From the NCBI GenBank assembly GCA_902728285.1, contig CACVBU010000702.1, forward strand, positions 1,278,929 to 1,342,928: a DNA stretch of 64,000 nucleotides. Reading direction: 5' to 3'. The notes beneath the pieces are model-generated. The model saw only the letters and a list, made by a program, of their open reading frames with translations. It ran no database searches and was not told where the DNA came from. A program made the translations under genes and the position numbers. Positions within the stretch are counted from its first letter, which is position 1; every line of letters starts with the position of its first letter. The stretch is from Clytia hemisphaerica (lineage: Eukaryota > Cnidaria > Hydrozoa > Leptothecata > Clytiidae). Below, in pieces: positions 38,801-49,500 of this stretch.

Positions 38801-41800
38801 TGCTAGGAGGGGTGATGATGGGTCCGAAGAATTAACGAAAATTTGGACACGCATTAATTTACCCGAGAGGTTATTAATCTATTCCATTTTGTATACTACA
38901 AAATATTAAAAAAATAACACACAAATTCAATGGAAGGAAAACAACCTATCCTTTCTCAGAAATGAGATACTGCAGACCTACTCAAAGTGTAGTGAAAGGC
39001 CTTTAAATTTTTTATTCTATAGCATTTTGAGACAGTTCATAAAAATGAAAATGAAGTGAGTCCTCTGAGGAAGTCAATTTCAACATTGAAGTATAGCAAT
39101 CAATACCTGAGCATACAAGCTGGATGGTTGATCTTTGGTTGAAATAATTTCAATATCCGCATCTGTCAACTCATTGTTATTGTTTTGCTTGGTATAGTAG
39201 TCTTCACACACTTGAAGTGGTTCACTTTCAAAGGTGCGAACTTTGTTTTGAGGGATAACTTCATATTGATGTTCATCAGATGAAGAATTAGCATTTATGA
39301 ATTCGAACTCATTACGACGTTGCTGATCTTTCTTGCGTTGTTGATTCTTTGATTTCTATGGTAAACATATTATACACATAGGTTACTCTAAATTTATTTT
39401 TATATTTCTGAATTCTTATAAGCTTCGAAATTATTGCAATAAGTTTAAAACTAAAATTTATAATCTCTATCCTATCAACTAAACCTTGTGTAATAGTTTA
39501 CTTGTTCCAGAGAATCAATCAAAGAAAGTGAAATTAACAATATTACTATAGAATATCTGTGAGAAAGGATATTTTTTTTAAACTTTGAAAAAGTAGAGAT
39601 GGCAAAAAAGGTGCTAGACAAAACAATTTTACATTCATTTTTATTGGCAGATATCAATAAAATTATTTCACTGCAAGTCAAAATTTACAATCTGTTTTTC
39701 TCAGCCACACACTCATGTTTAATAATGAAGTGATTTGGTTATGTTTACCTTACTCAGGTAAGTTGGACTATACTTACTTCAGTATCTGTGATATTGAAAA
39801 TGCCCTAAGAAGTACCTATAGGAGAAGAGCCTACTAAACTTTAAAGGATTCCTTTATTTTACATTACAGCAATTTTATTCAAGGTTTAGTAGGGAATTAG
39901 AGAGAATTCATATTCGTAACAAGCTTTGTAATGTATCCAACATAAAGCAGTCAAGTTTTTTAGAAAGAAAATTTTGTGTTTAATTTGATCAAAAATTAGT
40001 TAATAAACCTAAATTTACTAATCCTTGTTTTGTCCGACCACGCTACTTCTTTTCAACCTTGACCTGATAGAAATCACTTATCAAACCCATGGTGCTAACA
40101 ATTATTCAAAATCATGTTAAACAAATAACAGTTTTTATCTTATCAAGCTGTGATGCATAATTAAACAACACAGTAATTGAATTAATTAAATATAATTAAT
40201 GTATGTTGTATTGAATAGCCAACAGTGGGGTGTGCTTCTTGTATGGAGAGCTTACTTAGCTTTATCATAGTATGATAGTGTGCACATTGAAAATTAAAAA
40301 ATAGATCTCATTAATCATTTTGTAATCTACATGTTTCTATGGCTGATCTAGAGAAAATTTTGTTTGCTTTTGTTTTGATTACTCATTCCTCATCATCAGG
40401 TACCTCTTATTCTTAGTTAGATTTTTTCTTAGGGATTTTAAAAACTAAAATTTTTAGTATTTTTTTCTGAAAACTATTGAAATGAATAAAAAGTGATGCA
40501 GCTATTAAATTAATGTATTTATGAAATATAATGTATGTAAGTAATGAAACCAAAATAATTAAAATATAGTAGGAAATAATAGCACAGATTTCAGAATATG
40601 CTGTACAAAAAATCTTGAATATATTCACAAATGGTTTATTTTGTATAGACAGTCATATATCTTTGAATGACAAATAATATAAAAATAGAGTTTTTAAAAA
40701 TGAACAGTTTTTGATTCAAAGAAAAATTTGATGAATTTTAAAAGCATAATACAATGTGGTTTCAGTAAATGTTGAATGCACTTGACCAAAATGTTATGAC
40801 ATTTTTAAACAAACTTTGAAAAATTCATATGCATTTGTCATGGCTGAAGAATAGGTTCAAAGGAATTTTCATAAAGTTTTTAAAAGTTTTATTTTCAATT
40901 ATTTACGAAATCCTTTTTAAAAATATATCAACTTCATTTTACTCTGGTTTTAATGGCTATTCACTATTACCAAGATATCCATCACAAGTCTTTTTATATA
41001 AATTTTTAATTTAATTGTTAAATTTCTCAGACAAAAGCAGCAAAAGCAAAGCTAAAATTGATGTGGAAATAGGTGTAAGAGAATTTACTTTTACTTTAAA
41101 TTCTATCTATGAACTTCTTTCCTGTGATTACAAAATTGTCAAAATTGTAAACGCCATTGAATCCACCTTTTCACTTCATAACAATTTTAGTAGAATTAAA
41201 AATTGTTCATCCACAATTTCCATTTTATAATCCTGTGGACGACATGGATTTTTTGTAACAGTTTACCTTTGAGAAACTTCTTGGATTTTCCTATACCTGG
41301 CAAGAAAATACGAAAATAGAGCAAATTTTCTGGATTTTCCAATACTGATGACCGAATAACCAGAAAAAACCCTGGATTTTCCTTATCCTTTTTTAATTTT
41401 CTTATTATTTCCAATTGAAAAAAAAGAGAAAAATCTCTGTCATCCACAGGAGGTTATGGTTTTTTTCTGGAACTGCCCAATTTGAAAACTCTCTAGGATA
41501 ATATTCCTAGCCTAAAGTTTACAAGGAAATATGTTTTGTCTGTGCAATGCCACCGCATCATTTGACCATGATCTAAACTATTGTGTATTGAAAATTTCCC
41601 CATAAAAATATTAAACAAAATCCATCTGCTAGCAATTTCTTTGGGTTGTAAACAAGCAAACAGAACTAAATTATAATCACAATTTAAACAATTGCAAAAT
41701 TTAGCTAGCCATTTGGTTCATTACTGTATTTATTGAATAAATACTAGACCACAATCAGAAATAGCTTCTATCAATGGATATTTGAAATAATGTACACAAA

Positions 41801-42084
41801 AATAATGCCTTTACTCTGCTATGCTAGCCTGGCTAGCAGTTCATCATATTATAAATGGTTTGAAGAGAAGAGCTGAAGAGAGGAAAACAAAGAAGTTTCT
41901 GATGATATGCTAACTTGACTACTACAGTACGTACCTTTAAAATTTGGTTTAGATTTTAATTTGGATGGCAAAGAAAAAAGCTGCTTGCAAAAAATGCAAA
42001 AAAGGAAAAAGAACAGATAAGTACCTTGCTCTTCTTGTCTTTGTTGTCTACAAAAGCCCAGTCTTTATTTCTTCGACTTGCCAT
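26820..42084 (-). CDS. Single-pass coiled-coil protein, candidate CCPG1/PBXIP1-like ER-phagy receptor
   Basis: Fourteen exons on the minus strand: 42025-42084 (ATG at 42084), 39107-39355, 37950-38172, 37479-37729, 36448-36640, 36069-36161, 34670-35491, 33776-34066, 32559-32653, 31760-32007, 31214-31394, 29383-29669, 27849-28932 and 26820-26987 (TAA). All have GT-AG borders and matching phases, giving about 1414 residues. Residues 1-300 are charged and acidic, with WAFV at 9-12 (a canonical LIR core) and DIEII/YGIEIV/DLEIL motifs at 87-91, 152-157 and 164-168. One membrane segment lies at about 306-333. Beyond it are NTT and NLT sequons (448, 457), a Trp/Tyr-rich QRRDAAYW region (about 465), then long Lys/Glu coiled coils to about 1060. 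A DLTTGE repeat occurs near 1098 and 1124, followed by an acidic, proline-rich tail. CCPG1 in vertebrates is a type II ER protein with an N-terminal WTVI LIR and a luminal coiled coil; the resemblance is architectural, and the name is inference. The exon model is firm. Confidence 0.7.
30337..30836. repeat. Tandem duplication of about 248 bp in an intron
   Basis: 30337-30584 and 30585-30836 are close copies in the same orientation (GTCAATTCTAAATT..., ...AAAATGACGTACACAGTTTTTAAC..., ...AAAGAATTCGAATGTCA). Each has a few indels, so the duplication is not brand new. It lies between exons 11 and 12 of the coiled-coil gene. Confidence 0.85.
31563..31737. mobile_element. Mariner/pogo-like MITE with GAGTCTCTATAACTCGAA ends
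   Basis: The right end reads inward from TACAACGGAGTCTCTATAACTCGAACC. The left end has GAGTCTCTATAACTCGAAAACC. AACTCGAA-type ends following a TACA start are typical of pogo/Tigger-type elements. A second copy is at 36889-37050. Intronic. Confidence 0.65.
33042..33586. mobile_element. Foldback MITE with TACCGGGTGCGCCAC ends
   Basis: Arms of about 75 bp (33042-33118 and 33508-33586) are near-perfect inverses, including TTTCTAGAAA(A)TT and AAAGATTTTAAAAGAACCAT. TA is present at both outer ends. Non-coding, in the intron below exon 8 of the coiled-coil gene. Confidence 0.85.
33585..33754. mobile_element. Small TA-flanked MITE rich in TCGCGA
   Basis: Ends CTTTAATCGGATTAA and TTAATCCGATTAAAG (33587-33601, 33738-33752) are exact inverses and are flanked by TA. 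The interior carries many TTTCGCGA words in both orientations. Its left TA (33585-33586) is also the right TA of the neighbouring 33042-33586 element. It ends about 20 bp from the exon 8 donor. Confidence 0.85.
34097..34380. mobile_element. MITE with GGGCTTTTCCAG ends and GGATATCC minisatellite core
   Basis: GGGCTTTTCCAG (34111-34122) is matched by CTGGAAAAGTCC (34355-34366). The interior holds about six units of roughly 35 bp with CCCCCTGGATATCC. The 13 bp word AATGTCGATGGTT occurs just outside both sides (34084-34096, 34368-34380) and may mark the insertion boundary. Same family as 5838-6109 but with a different palindromic core. Confidence 0.75.
35795..35881 (-). repeat. tRNA-like sequence (decayed tRNA gene or SINE head)
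   Basis: The minus strand reads GCCGGATAATTCAATCGGTAG, then GGGTTCGATCC at tRNA spacing: a good B-box and a fair A-box. The anticodon arm CCCTT-7-AAGGG can pair, but the loop lacks the usual T before the anticodon and the acceptor stem does not close well. I would not call it a functional tRNA. It is in the intron between exons 6 and 7. Confidence 0.5.
35934..36065. mobile_element. Hairpin element with TTTTCCACCCAATAC arms
   Basis: TTTTCCACCCAATAC(T)TCACTT at 35934-35956 is the inverse of AAGTGACGTATTGGGTGGAAAA at 35968-35991. About 35 bp later comes CATTGCAGTGGTGCATATCATGAATT, the same tail that follows the unrelated hairpin at 10732-10858. Confidence 0.65.
36190..36419. mobile_element. piggyBac-like MITE, copy 3 (inverted)
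   Basis: Element 36194-36415, inverse orientation to the other three copies. TTAA is intact on the right (36416-36419) but reads TCAA on the left, one change. Intronic between exons 5 and 6. Confidence 0.85.
36889..37050. mobile_element. Mariner/pogo-like MITE, copy 2
   Basis: Begins TACAATGGAGTCTCTTTAACTCGAACCC and ends AAACTTTACTGTA, with shared interior words with 31563-31737 (CACGGGG(A)AACA, AAATTTGTT). More diverged at the right end. Intronic between exons 4 and 5. Confidence 0.6.
38249..38867. mobile_element. 619 bp near-complete palindrome with CTCGGGTAAATTAATGCG ends
   Basis: Arms of about 200 bp (38249-38450, 38665-38867) are inverse through CTCGGGTAAATTAATGCGTGTCC, TCGGACCCATCATCACCCCTCC, AAAGAAGCGCATTACGATG and TTTTGCGAAAAACCGCAAAAACC. 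The centre carries several TGCTGACGTCAGCA palindromes. It lies in the intron between exons 2 and 3, starting about 80 bp from the exon 3 acceptor. Confidence 0.88.
39356..42024. other. First intron of the coiled-coil gene
   Basis: 2.67 kb, very AT-rich. Apart from the inverted-repeat element at 41232-41451 I see nothing coding or structured in it. Confidence 0.6.
41232..41451. mobile_element. MITE with CCTGTGGA ends and TGGATTTTCC repeats
   Basis: The left end CCTGTGGACGACATGGATTTTT and the right end AAAATCTCTGTCATCCACAGG are inverses with two differences. The inside has TGGATTTTCC at about 50 bp spacing, three to four times, echoing the minisatellite cores of 5838-6109 and 34097-34380. Just outside the right end is TTTTTTCTGGAACTGCCC, which resembles the CTTTTCCAG end of that family. 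Confidence 0.7.
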
Positions 42085-43565
42085 TGCAAAAGTCTTGAAC
42101 CATTCCTTGTATGAAAATGTTTCTGAAAAAAATTCTCGTTTGTCTTTGCTTGGGATGCACTCAGCTAAAAAATGTTTGGAACTCTGCTGTGGAAAACAAT
42201 TTTTTTTCGAAAGTTTGTTTTGATCACGTGACTCATAAATTATTCAAACAAAAGCGATAAAAAATGCGGGAAATAGCGGCCCGGATCATTTTTCCTATGA
42301 GTAACTTCCGCATCTTTCTAATAGAAAAGAGGGATCATTTGAGTTATTTAGTTATCAAAATATCAAATTTGAAATTACATGTTACTTCTTTTCTGGAAAA
42401 AATTCAGAGAAGAAGTTAGAAAGTCAAAATACAGGTGGATTAGATCGATGGCTCCCGGGATAGCTTTCTTACGGAACTAAAACTTGCATAAGTTAAGTTG
42501 ATCAGTCGAGTACTATTGCAAATTAGGAGAAATGCGGGTATTTCGCTTAAATAGGATGAATTATCCTAAATAAGATAAAATCGATAGCTTAGTTAGGAGA
42601 AATAGAAGAAAAAGTTGATTTTCTGAACAACTTCAGAGATCCGCGTCTTTTTAACTCTCTGAATCAATTATACTCATAAAGAAGATCATGTTAGGCCAAA
42701 TGTTAGCTTCTTATCAGCGCGGAGTGAAAAAATATAAAACATTTATCCTATTTTGGATAAAATATACAAATTAGGAGAAATAATGCTTTTGTTACACGCT
42801 TTGCCGTATGAAAAATATGAGCGTGAATGAAAAGTGTCGAAGGACGAGAAAGTGTTCATTCTCCTTGACACAAACCACACAAACGTAAATTGCGCAAATG
42901 TGTCTACTACAATAGGATAAGTTTATTTATATCTAAGTTTCTATTTCTTCAAAACATCGTTACGAGCAAAGTTTTTACTAAGAGAGTTTGATGCATAAAA
43001 TCTGAAGTTTGTCAAAAGTTGAATAACTTCTGAACGCACGCTGACTGATGGATCAGACTTCACAAGCATACTATACTGGCTCCAAATTTCTTAAATTATG
43101 CAAAGCTTGACGCGGATCTCTGAATTTGTTCAGAAAATCAACTTTTTCTGCTATTTCTCCTAACTAAGCTATCGATTTTATCTTATTTAGGATAAATCAT
43201 CCTATTTAAGCGAAATACACGCATTTCTCCTAGTTTGCAATAGTACCTGACTGTTGATGTTAATTTATGTAAAATTAGAGAAAATATTATGTTTCAAATT
43301 TACTTTCAAGTCTTCCAAATACATAAAATGGCTTTTCAATAGCACTTTTATCTAATTTTTAACAAAATTTAAGATTTCTATAGTAAAATATGCAGCCTTT
43401 TTCTCACGAATGTTGCAAAATGATTTTTCACTCAGTAGATTTATCGAATTTGCTTTCACATCCAGTGTACCGATAAAATCAACGCGGGTTTTGCGAAGTA
43501 AAGCATTTTTATTACGGATTTTATAATCAGACCTGAACGACGGATTTTAATTTAACAGTTCAAAG
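42085..43565. promoter_or_regulatory. Divergent intergenic region, coiled-coil gene and LSM6
   Basis: The two start codons face away from each other 1481 bp apart, so both promoters should lie here. 42503-43253 is a transposon. That leaves about 410 bp on the left and 310 bp on the right as candidate promoter sequence. I see no clear TATA box or initiator. Inferred from gene order alone. Confidence 0.5.
42498..43258. mobile_element. CAGTC-ended element with 5 bp duplication (TTGAT), copy 2
   Basis: A 751 bp element (42503-43253). The arms of about 145 bp are nearly perfect inverses (AGTACTATTGCAAA, AGGAGAAAT, AAGATAAAATCGATAGCTTAGTTAGG, AAAAAGTTGATTTTCTGAAC). TTGAT lies directly outside both ends. 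The motif GGAGAAAT recurs inside and next to the arms. Non-coding. Confidence 0.9.
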
Positions 43566-46500
43566 ATGACCGACTCCAGCAAACGTCAAGATCCAAGTGA
43601 TTACCTGAACCAAATAAAAGGGAGACCAGTCAGTGTGAAACTCAACTCTGGGGTTGACTATAGAGGTATACATTTCATCATTTTTTTATTATTTGACCTT
43701 ACCTCTTTTAAAAGTATGTAGAGTCCCCTGCCCAGTTGGCGACCGAACGTCTTTGAACCCAGAAAAGTCATACAAAAACAAACCTCTGGAGAATTTCTTT
43801 TGGTAGTAATCTGCCTTGACCTATTTCCCGTACTGTGTAAAAAAAGTTCTAGAAAAGAACGAGTAGAATCCGAAAGATCCAACTTTGCACGGAAGCACAT
43901 GAAAAACCCGGATTTTTCGAAAAAAATAAAAAATGGCTACCTGTGGACAAAAAAGCCTCGTAAGAAAAAACGCTTCAACTCCCACTCCAAAAAATACTTG
44001 TCCAAAACGATGAATATGTTAGAAAGCATTTCTGTAAAAATCAGCTCGATACTAGGGTGCGCACTCGTCGGGATTTTTTGCGCGGAACGAGGAAGAATTT
44101 ACAAAAATGAACTTCAATGCATTAGTACTTACCTTTAAATCATCCAAATCTGTTCATTCTTTTTTTAAATCAATCAGGAATTATCAGGGAAACAAGTAAA
44201 AAAAACTGCATCCAGGTATCTATTTTCTTTCCAAAGATATTCATGTTTTTCGACGTCAAGGTGAAAACGCGATTTAGCGCTGACCACGGCACCGGAAAAT
44301 TCTCGACCCACATTGAAACAATTGGCTGTCGCTATTGAGCTGGTTCATCTTTTCAATCGCGGTTTTTTTAGTAAACCCAGGGTAAGATTAGGCTACAATC
44401 TATCACAAAGTGCTTTATTTGAAAATCTACAGGCCGTCTGGAATTTTGAAAAACAAGAAGAAATTGCGTTTTTTTAACAAGATTGCGGATTTTTTCATTT
44501 AAGCACCATACACCATCTGAAAGCTGAGGATTTCAGCTTTCTAGTGGTGAAATTTATTTTTAGCTATCATTTCCAGCTCATTAGCGATAAGCTAAAGTTT
44601 AACAGTCATCGGGCCGATTTTCAGACCGCGCCAGCAAAACTCCTCACGCCCCGCCACGCGGAAGGCTAGAATTCACCCGCCATCTTTAATGTTTTTCGGT
44701 GCTGTCCAAAGGTCATTTCTTGGTTGCGCGTGGTAGGGAGACGATTCCTTGAAAAGGTGTTTTTTTCGTGGTTTGAAAATGGAATAACTTTGGAACTACT
44801 TAACCAATTTTAACAAATGACCCCTCATTTTTCTCACAAAGGTAAGGACTTTCAAATAAAATTAGTTTGGTTTTCAAAATTTGAGGGGAAAATTTTGGCC
44901 TGACCACCCTATCGATACAGTTTTTTTCGTTTGAAATATTGATAAAAAAGTTGACGCAATCAGCTTCGAAATTTGACGTCCAGTCTGCGGCCGACCAAAC
45001 TCAAAAAATGAAAAAGAAGACTCTACATTGCGATTAAAAAATTCCAGACGCGAAGAGAAAAAAACAGACATAAAAAATTCCCGCGTTTTTATCAAATGAA
45101 GACTCTCCATAGACCGCCACTTTCAAAACAAAACAAAAACAAACTTTAGAAAAAAATGGCGACTTGAAGAAAAATTCTGAAAAAACATGCCGAAGGGAAA
45201 TGTAAGTGAGCTATTTTAAAACAAAAGAACGAGTGTAAATAAATGTAATACGGGAAAGCTTATGAGTTTTTTTATCATCCTGATCAATTAATACGACCTT
45301 ATCTTCAAGTAGAGCACTGATTTTATCTTTCTCGCGAACGGTCGCAGACTGGTACGTCGGTCGGGAACTGGGCACTAGTACCGCTCGCTTCGAAAGTTTT
45401 TTATTCTAAGAAGATCGCCTCAAATAAAAAATCAAAACAAACACGAAGAGCATGTTAAATTTTGTCTAACCGTTGGTCGAAAAAGATTTTCAAAAAAGTA
45501 AAAAGTAAGTGAAAAATTTGAATCAAAAAATTTCGGTTGACAACTGGGCAGGGTACTCTACCTGCGCCTTTTTATGTAACCTACAGTAACTAAATACCGT
45601 AAATCACCGATTAAGCGCCCCGCTTGAATTAGCGCCCCGCTCGAATAAGCGCCCCCCATTTAGTTAAAATAATTTTATAAGCGCCCCGCTCGAATAAGCG
45701 CCCCCTCCAGGGAGGGGCGCTTTCGTTCGAATTGCAATTGGTGGCCTATAGACCTTTTCGCCTTTCCATCCGCCATATTGAATTGTATGCAAAAATTATG
45801 GTGGCCGAATTGCCGTGGTGAAATTCCCTTAGAAAGTATGCAAAACATATGCAAAAAGAAAGTATGAATTAAAAACTTACATGCATAATTGGCATTATAT
45901 TAAAGTGTAATCATGTAGAAGAAAAATTAAATTTGCTTTTCTTGAAAACTAAAAACAATTATATTCACCCATCTCTTAGAACAAGCACTTCAAAAGACCA
46001 TAACATTAGACAGAAACTCAAACTGAAAAATCACCCGCGAAGGTAAAAAACAATCCTTATTCGGCTGACGGCAAATTATTCTCCTGGGAATAGAGCCGCC
46101 AAATGATCAAATCAAAACATTGAGAAAGTGTGACGTCATAATTACTGCTTTCAGTTTGCGTGTTTTGAAAGTTTGATGTGTGTACTCCGTCTTCGTGGAA
46201 TTTTTTTATGGCATGAAAACAGAATATGCAATGTCTTTAAGAACAAATTCCTAAAAGGCTCTTGTTGTTCTGTAAATATTTCCTTTTGGATTAAGAAATT
46301 CCATCTTTTATTGTTCTAATGATTATAATATTTATTTATAAGATGCTTTGTTGTCTTTTTAATCTTTGTGTAAACTTGCATATGTTTTGCATACATTCCA
46401 ACTAAATCCAACCACGGCATTTTCGTTCCTGTATTTTTGCATACAATTCAAGATGGCGGACAGAAAGGCGAAAAGGTCTATGCTAATTTCCGGGATAAGA

Positions 46501-49500
46501 ATTTCTCTTCAGATGATTAACAGTCGAAAAAAATTGGAACAAAAATAAAAATCAAGGTCTTTAAGCTTTCTTTTTTTTCTGTTTCTTTTTCTTCAGATTC
46601 GTTTTTCACTTTTACAAATCAAAGCAGGGAAGTTTCTTCAGCTAGATTCATCCTTTTTGAAGTTAAGTTTAAGCATATTCCGAATTTGTTGATATACGAA
46701 TTTCTTTCTTTACGAAAAAAAAAATAAGCGCCCTGCTTGAATAAGTGGCTGCTTCCCCGCTTGAATAAGCGCCCCCCTCAGAGCCTGAAGTATTAAATAA
46801 GCGCCCGGGCACTTAATCGGTGATTTACGGTATGCAGTCAGGTGTTTAAGATATAAACTGCAACTATTGCTCTTTTCGGCAATTATTGCCGAAAAAAGCA
46901 ATTTTTTCAACGATGAAATGCAGAATCAGCAGAAAAATAAAAAAGTAAATAAATGAAAATTGCCGTTTTCGGCAATTATTGCCGTTTTTGGAAATAAAAG
47001 TTGATTTTATTATTGAACACCGTGGTATTTGACACCCTTGCCAAAAGTAGGCCCACTGTGCCTCGATTAGTTTTGTTTTCAACTGGTTTTTGTTGGAAAT
47101 GCAGATAGCAAAATCGAGTCATATGTAAACAAATTTACAACGGGGGTTTTGTTATCTCTTTCTGGCTGTGTTTCGGCATCGATGCAGGATCTTTTAACAT
47201 ATTATTTTAGAACTTTTCATGTTATTGAGCAACGAAAAATTGAAAGAATCACTTTTAAAAATTCGAAAAACCTTTTTCTCAATGCAATTTTACTATTTTC
47301 AAACACCTCTGACATCTTTGCCCTTCAAAGGACAAAATATTTTGCTGATTCAGGATTTCATTGTTGAAAAAATTGCCGTTTTCGGCAATAATTTCAGAAA
47401 AGAGCAATAATTGCAGTTTTTATCTTAAACACCCGACTGGTATGTGGCTTCTGCTGTTTTCACCTCACGTTCACTAGGCGGCCATCGAAAAAATGCTCTG
47501 TTCGCGTCGCAACGGGTGTTAAAAATGCATGCGGCGGGCGGACGGGCGGTCGGAAAAATTCCCGTTTTTTTTAAATTACGCCAGTAATTCGGGGGCGAGT
47601 GGTGACGCAAACAAAACGAACAAAAAAGAACAAACACTTTAAAAGAACAAATTGGTTTTCCTGGATTTTTTCAGCTTCTCCGCACCGGAAAATCAGCAAA
47701 AAATATGATGCGGGCGGGTGACGCGAATAGAACAATTTTTGGATGGCCGTCCTACCCTACTCTGTACTAGACAGGAGAACTGTCCTGTATTTTTATAATC
47801 TGATGTATACAGGACAGGTATGACCTCTGAGGCAGATTTCAAAAAATTTACAATGGAAAATTCTAATTTAGCGCTGTCCTCACTTACTAAAATAAAAACC
47901 AAATTTGGGAAGTTGCACTTTCTCTAAGAAAGTGTGACCAGTAAAAGAATAACACAATTTGATTGGCTACCGTGAGAGTGGGTAACTTGCATCAGTGAAG
48001 GCTAGCATGCATAGCCCTAAAATGAATGACCTGGCTGGTCATTAAAATAAACTATATTCAGCTTCGCTCACACAGTATAGACCTAACTCTTCATACAGAA
48101 ATTACGGGAAACATATTTGGACTTTGTACCCTATTATGCTGCACTCAAGCAATTGAGTCAAAGTCCCGCAAAGGCGGGACAAAAATCAGTTTTTTGAAGT
48201 TTGCAAAAAAACGTCACATAGAACATCTTTCAAATTCAGTATGTGAATAGAGCAGTAAAAAGTACAACTTTTCTATTTTTCCTTTTTTTTTGCAAAGGTT
48301 CTAGGAATGAAAATAAAGGGATAATGATAATTGAATACTATCCATTGATGACCCGCGGCACTATCGTAAAGCTAGAATCGCTTTGCGTACTCTTTTCTTG
48401 AGAAGTTGATTGACAGATTGAAGTTTTTCACACGCGCAGGAGTTCGCGGAGCGTTCTCGGCTCAATCCTCAGACCGTGTTAAAAATGGTAGACTCAGCTG
48501 GGACAGATCATTTCGATGGAAGTTGTTGGAATGTTTACAAGGCTCTTGGCAGAAAATCGTTTGTTTTGTTGTCAATGATGACAGTGCGGTTATTAATTTT
48601 GTTAAATCTGACTAATTGATGTTTGTAAGTGCACTTTATAGTTTTGATTCCCATTGAAGAATCATATTCTGATTTTCATGTTATTAGATGCTGTTTTAGA
48701 GCTTTAGAGCTACACTGTCACAGCTCTACTCTACAGGGATTTTTTCAAGCACTTTGAGCTACTACTGTTTTTGTATAATTAGATTGAGTTTCAGATGCTG
48801 GACAAAATGCGAGCTAAGCAAGCGGGATTTAGAGCTGGGGTCTGGGGGCGGTCTAAGTCCCCAAACAAGGGTTCTAAAAAATTTTTTACTCCAAATTTGG
48901 CCCTGTATTGCTTTAAACAAGAACAAAACGTGAATACATTAACAATAAGGGCCGGTGTAAAAAGGGCCAATTAGATAAATAGAAAGAGTTGTGGCAAAAG
49001 CGAAAGAAGGAATAACAACAAATCTGTTTTTTTAATGAAAAAATCTACAAAAGAATTTACAAGTAATAAGGAGGATTCTCTTAAAAATTAATTTCATCAA
49101 GAACAAATCTCACATACACCCCTGTCTCTTACTCTATTCTTTATCGAATTATGCGTGTTTCAAAGATCACTTTTATCAAATCACGTTCTTCGAAACTATT
49201 AAGAGTGTTTCAAAGATCACTTTTATCGATTCGCTTTTTTGTAACTTTTATGAGTGTTTCAAAGATCACTTTTATCAAATCGCTTTATTCTTTGTAACTT
49301 TTAAGAGTGTTTCTAAGTTCACGTTTACCAAACTAACCACTTTCTCTATTACTTTTCAAATGTTTTGACTTTCTAGACGGAATGAAGATTTGATATTGAA
49401 AAGAAAAGTTCCTAAAGTTTCCTTATACCTCATCGACCCCGAATAGTTTTTTAAAGCAATTTTGCTGTAAATCTGTAATGACTTTTATCTCAATTTTGAC

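Noticed and set aside
43800-44138. 112-codon basic open frame
   Set aside because: Lies inside an inverted-repeat element, has no transposase motif, and looks like AT-rich chance coding.
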